Origin: Phocaeicola sp. | GTDB lineage: Bacteria > Bacteroidota > Bacteroidia > Bacteroidales > Bacteroidaceae | Length of the DNA: 59,402 bases | NCBI GenBank assembly: GCA_020026225.1 | Contig: JAHHQU010000005.1 | Location: forward strand, 1-59,402 | Reading direction: 5' to 3' | Shown: piece after piece, positions 59,292 to 59,402 of the stretch | How positions within the stretch are numbered: the first letter of the stretch is position 1 | How the letters are laid out: every line of letters starts with the position of its first letter | Notes under the pieces: model-generated | What the model was told of the DNA's origin: nothing | The model's database searches: none | The model's input: only the letters and a program-made list of their open reading frames with translations | Program-made: the position numbers and the translations under genes

Positions 59292-59402
59292 TAGTGTCGC
59301 TGTACTTTCTCGATGGATAATCGTTCAGAGGAGAAAGAAAAGCGGATTAAATAGTCGTCCCTTAAGAACATCTTTATCTATTGATATTCAATAATTTAGT
59401 TT
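59292..59402. other. Right-edge non-coding tail
   Basis: The last 111 bp after prfC. No terminator hairpin or gene start that I can support; the next gene lies outside the window. Confidence 0.5.

Overview
The window looks like a chromosomal segment of a gut Bacteroidales, most likely Bacteroidaceae (Bacteroides or Phocaeicola). The signs are -33/-7 promoters of the TTTG-N19/20-TAnnTTTG type, no clear Shine-Dalgarno sites, a giant hybrid two-component sensor, NigD-like and fimbrillin-type lipoproteins, a GGGtGRT protein and a DUF4838 protein. I recognised no rRNA or tRNA gene, insertion sequence, prophage or CRISPR array.

Layout. (1) 125-10147, plus strand, visibly more AT-rich than the rest: a surface locus with a Wzc-type tyrosine kinase ending in a Tyr-Gly tail, a 64-residue peptide, a fimbrillin-like lipoprotein with a degenerate PI-PLC-like domain, an OmpA-family protein and a giant repeat lipoprotein. 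It ends at a strong terminator. (2) 10560-12291, minus: GGGtGRT protein and a NifU-like scaffold. (3) 12576-18054, plus: DMP19-like protein, NigD-like lipoprotein, YIP1-like membrane protein, smpB, metH. (4) 18233-24324, minus: MurU-like nucleotidyltransferase, an AmgK-like kinase fused to a RapZ C-terminal domain, uvrA, and a CCG-domain Fe-S protein. (5) 24972-29967, minus: lysS-gpsA-pgi-HAD phosphatase. (6) 30323-36465, plus: a six-gene operon for aryl-acid/aromatic amino acid interconversion (omega-amidase, IorA, IorB, aminotransferase, PaaK, ACT protein). (7) 36615-43003, minus: DUF4838 protein, a GMP synthase with a gutted glutaminase domain, and a membrane pyrophosphatase. (8) 43208-51596, minus: a hybrid two-component sensor heading a compact set of two chromate-transporter halves and a FecBCD-like ABC importer. 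(9) purL, minus. (10) 55570-59291, plus: LysE exporter, DUF4924, rfbD, prfC.

Best candidates for new biology: the aryl-acid operon, where an omega-amidase next to an aminotransferase suggests glutamine-driven amination of arylpyruvates; the AmgK-RapZ fusion beside MurU, which suggests feedback on amino-sugar salvage; the sensor/CHR/ABC operon; the surface locus; and the glutaminase-dead GMP synthase. Domain calls come from reading the sequence by eye; no database search was run.
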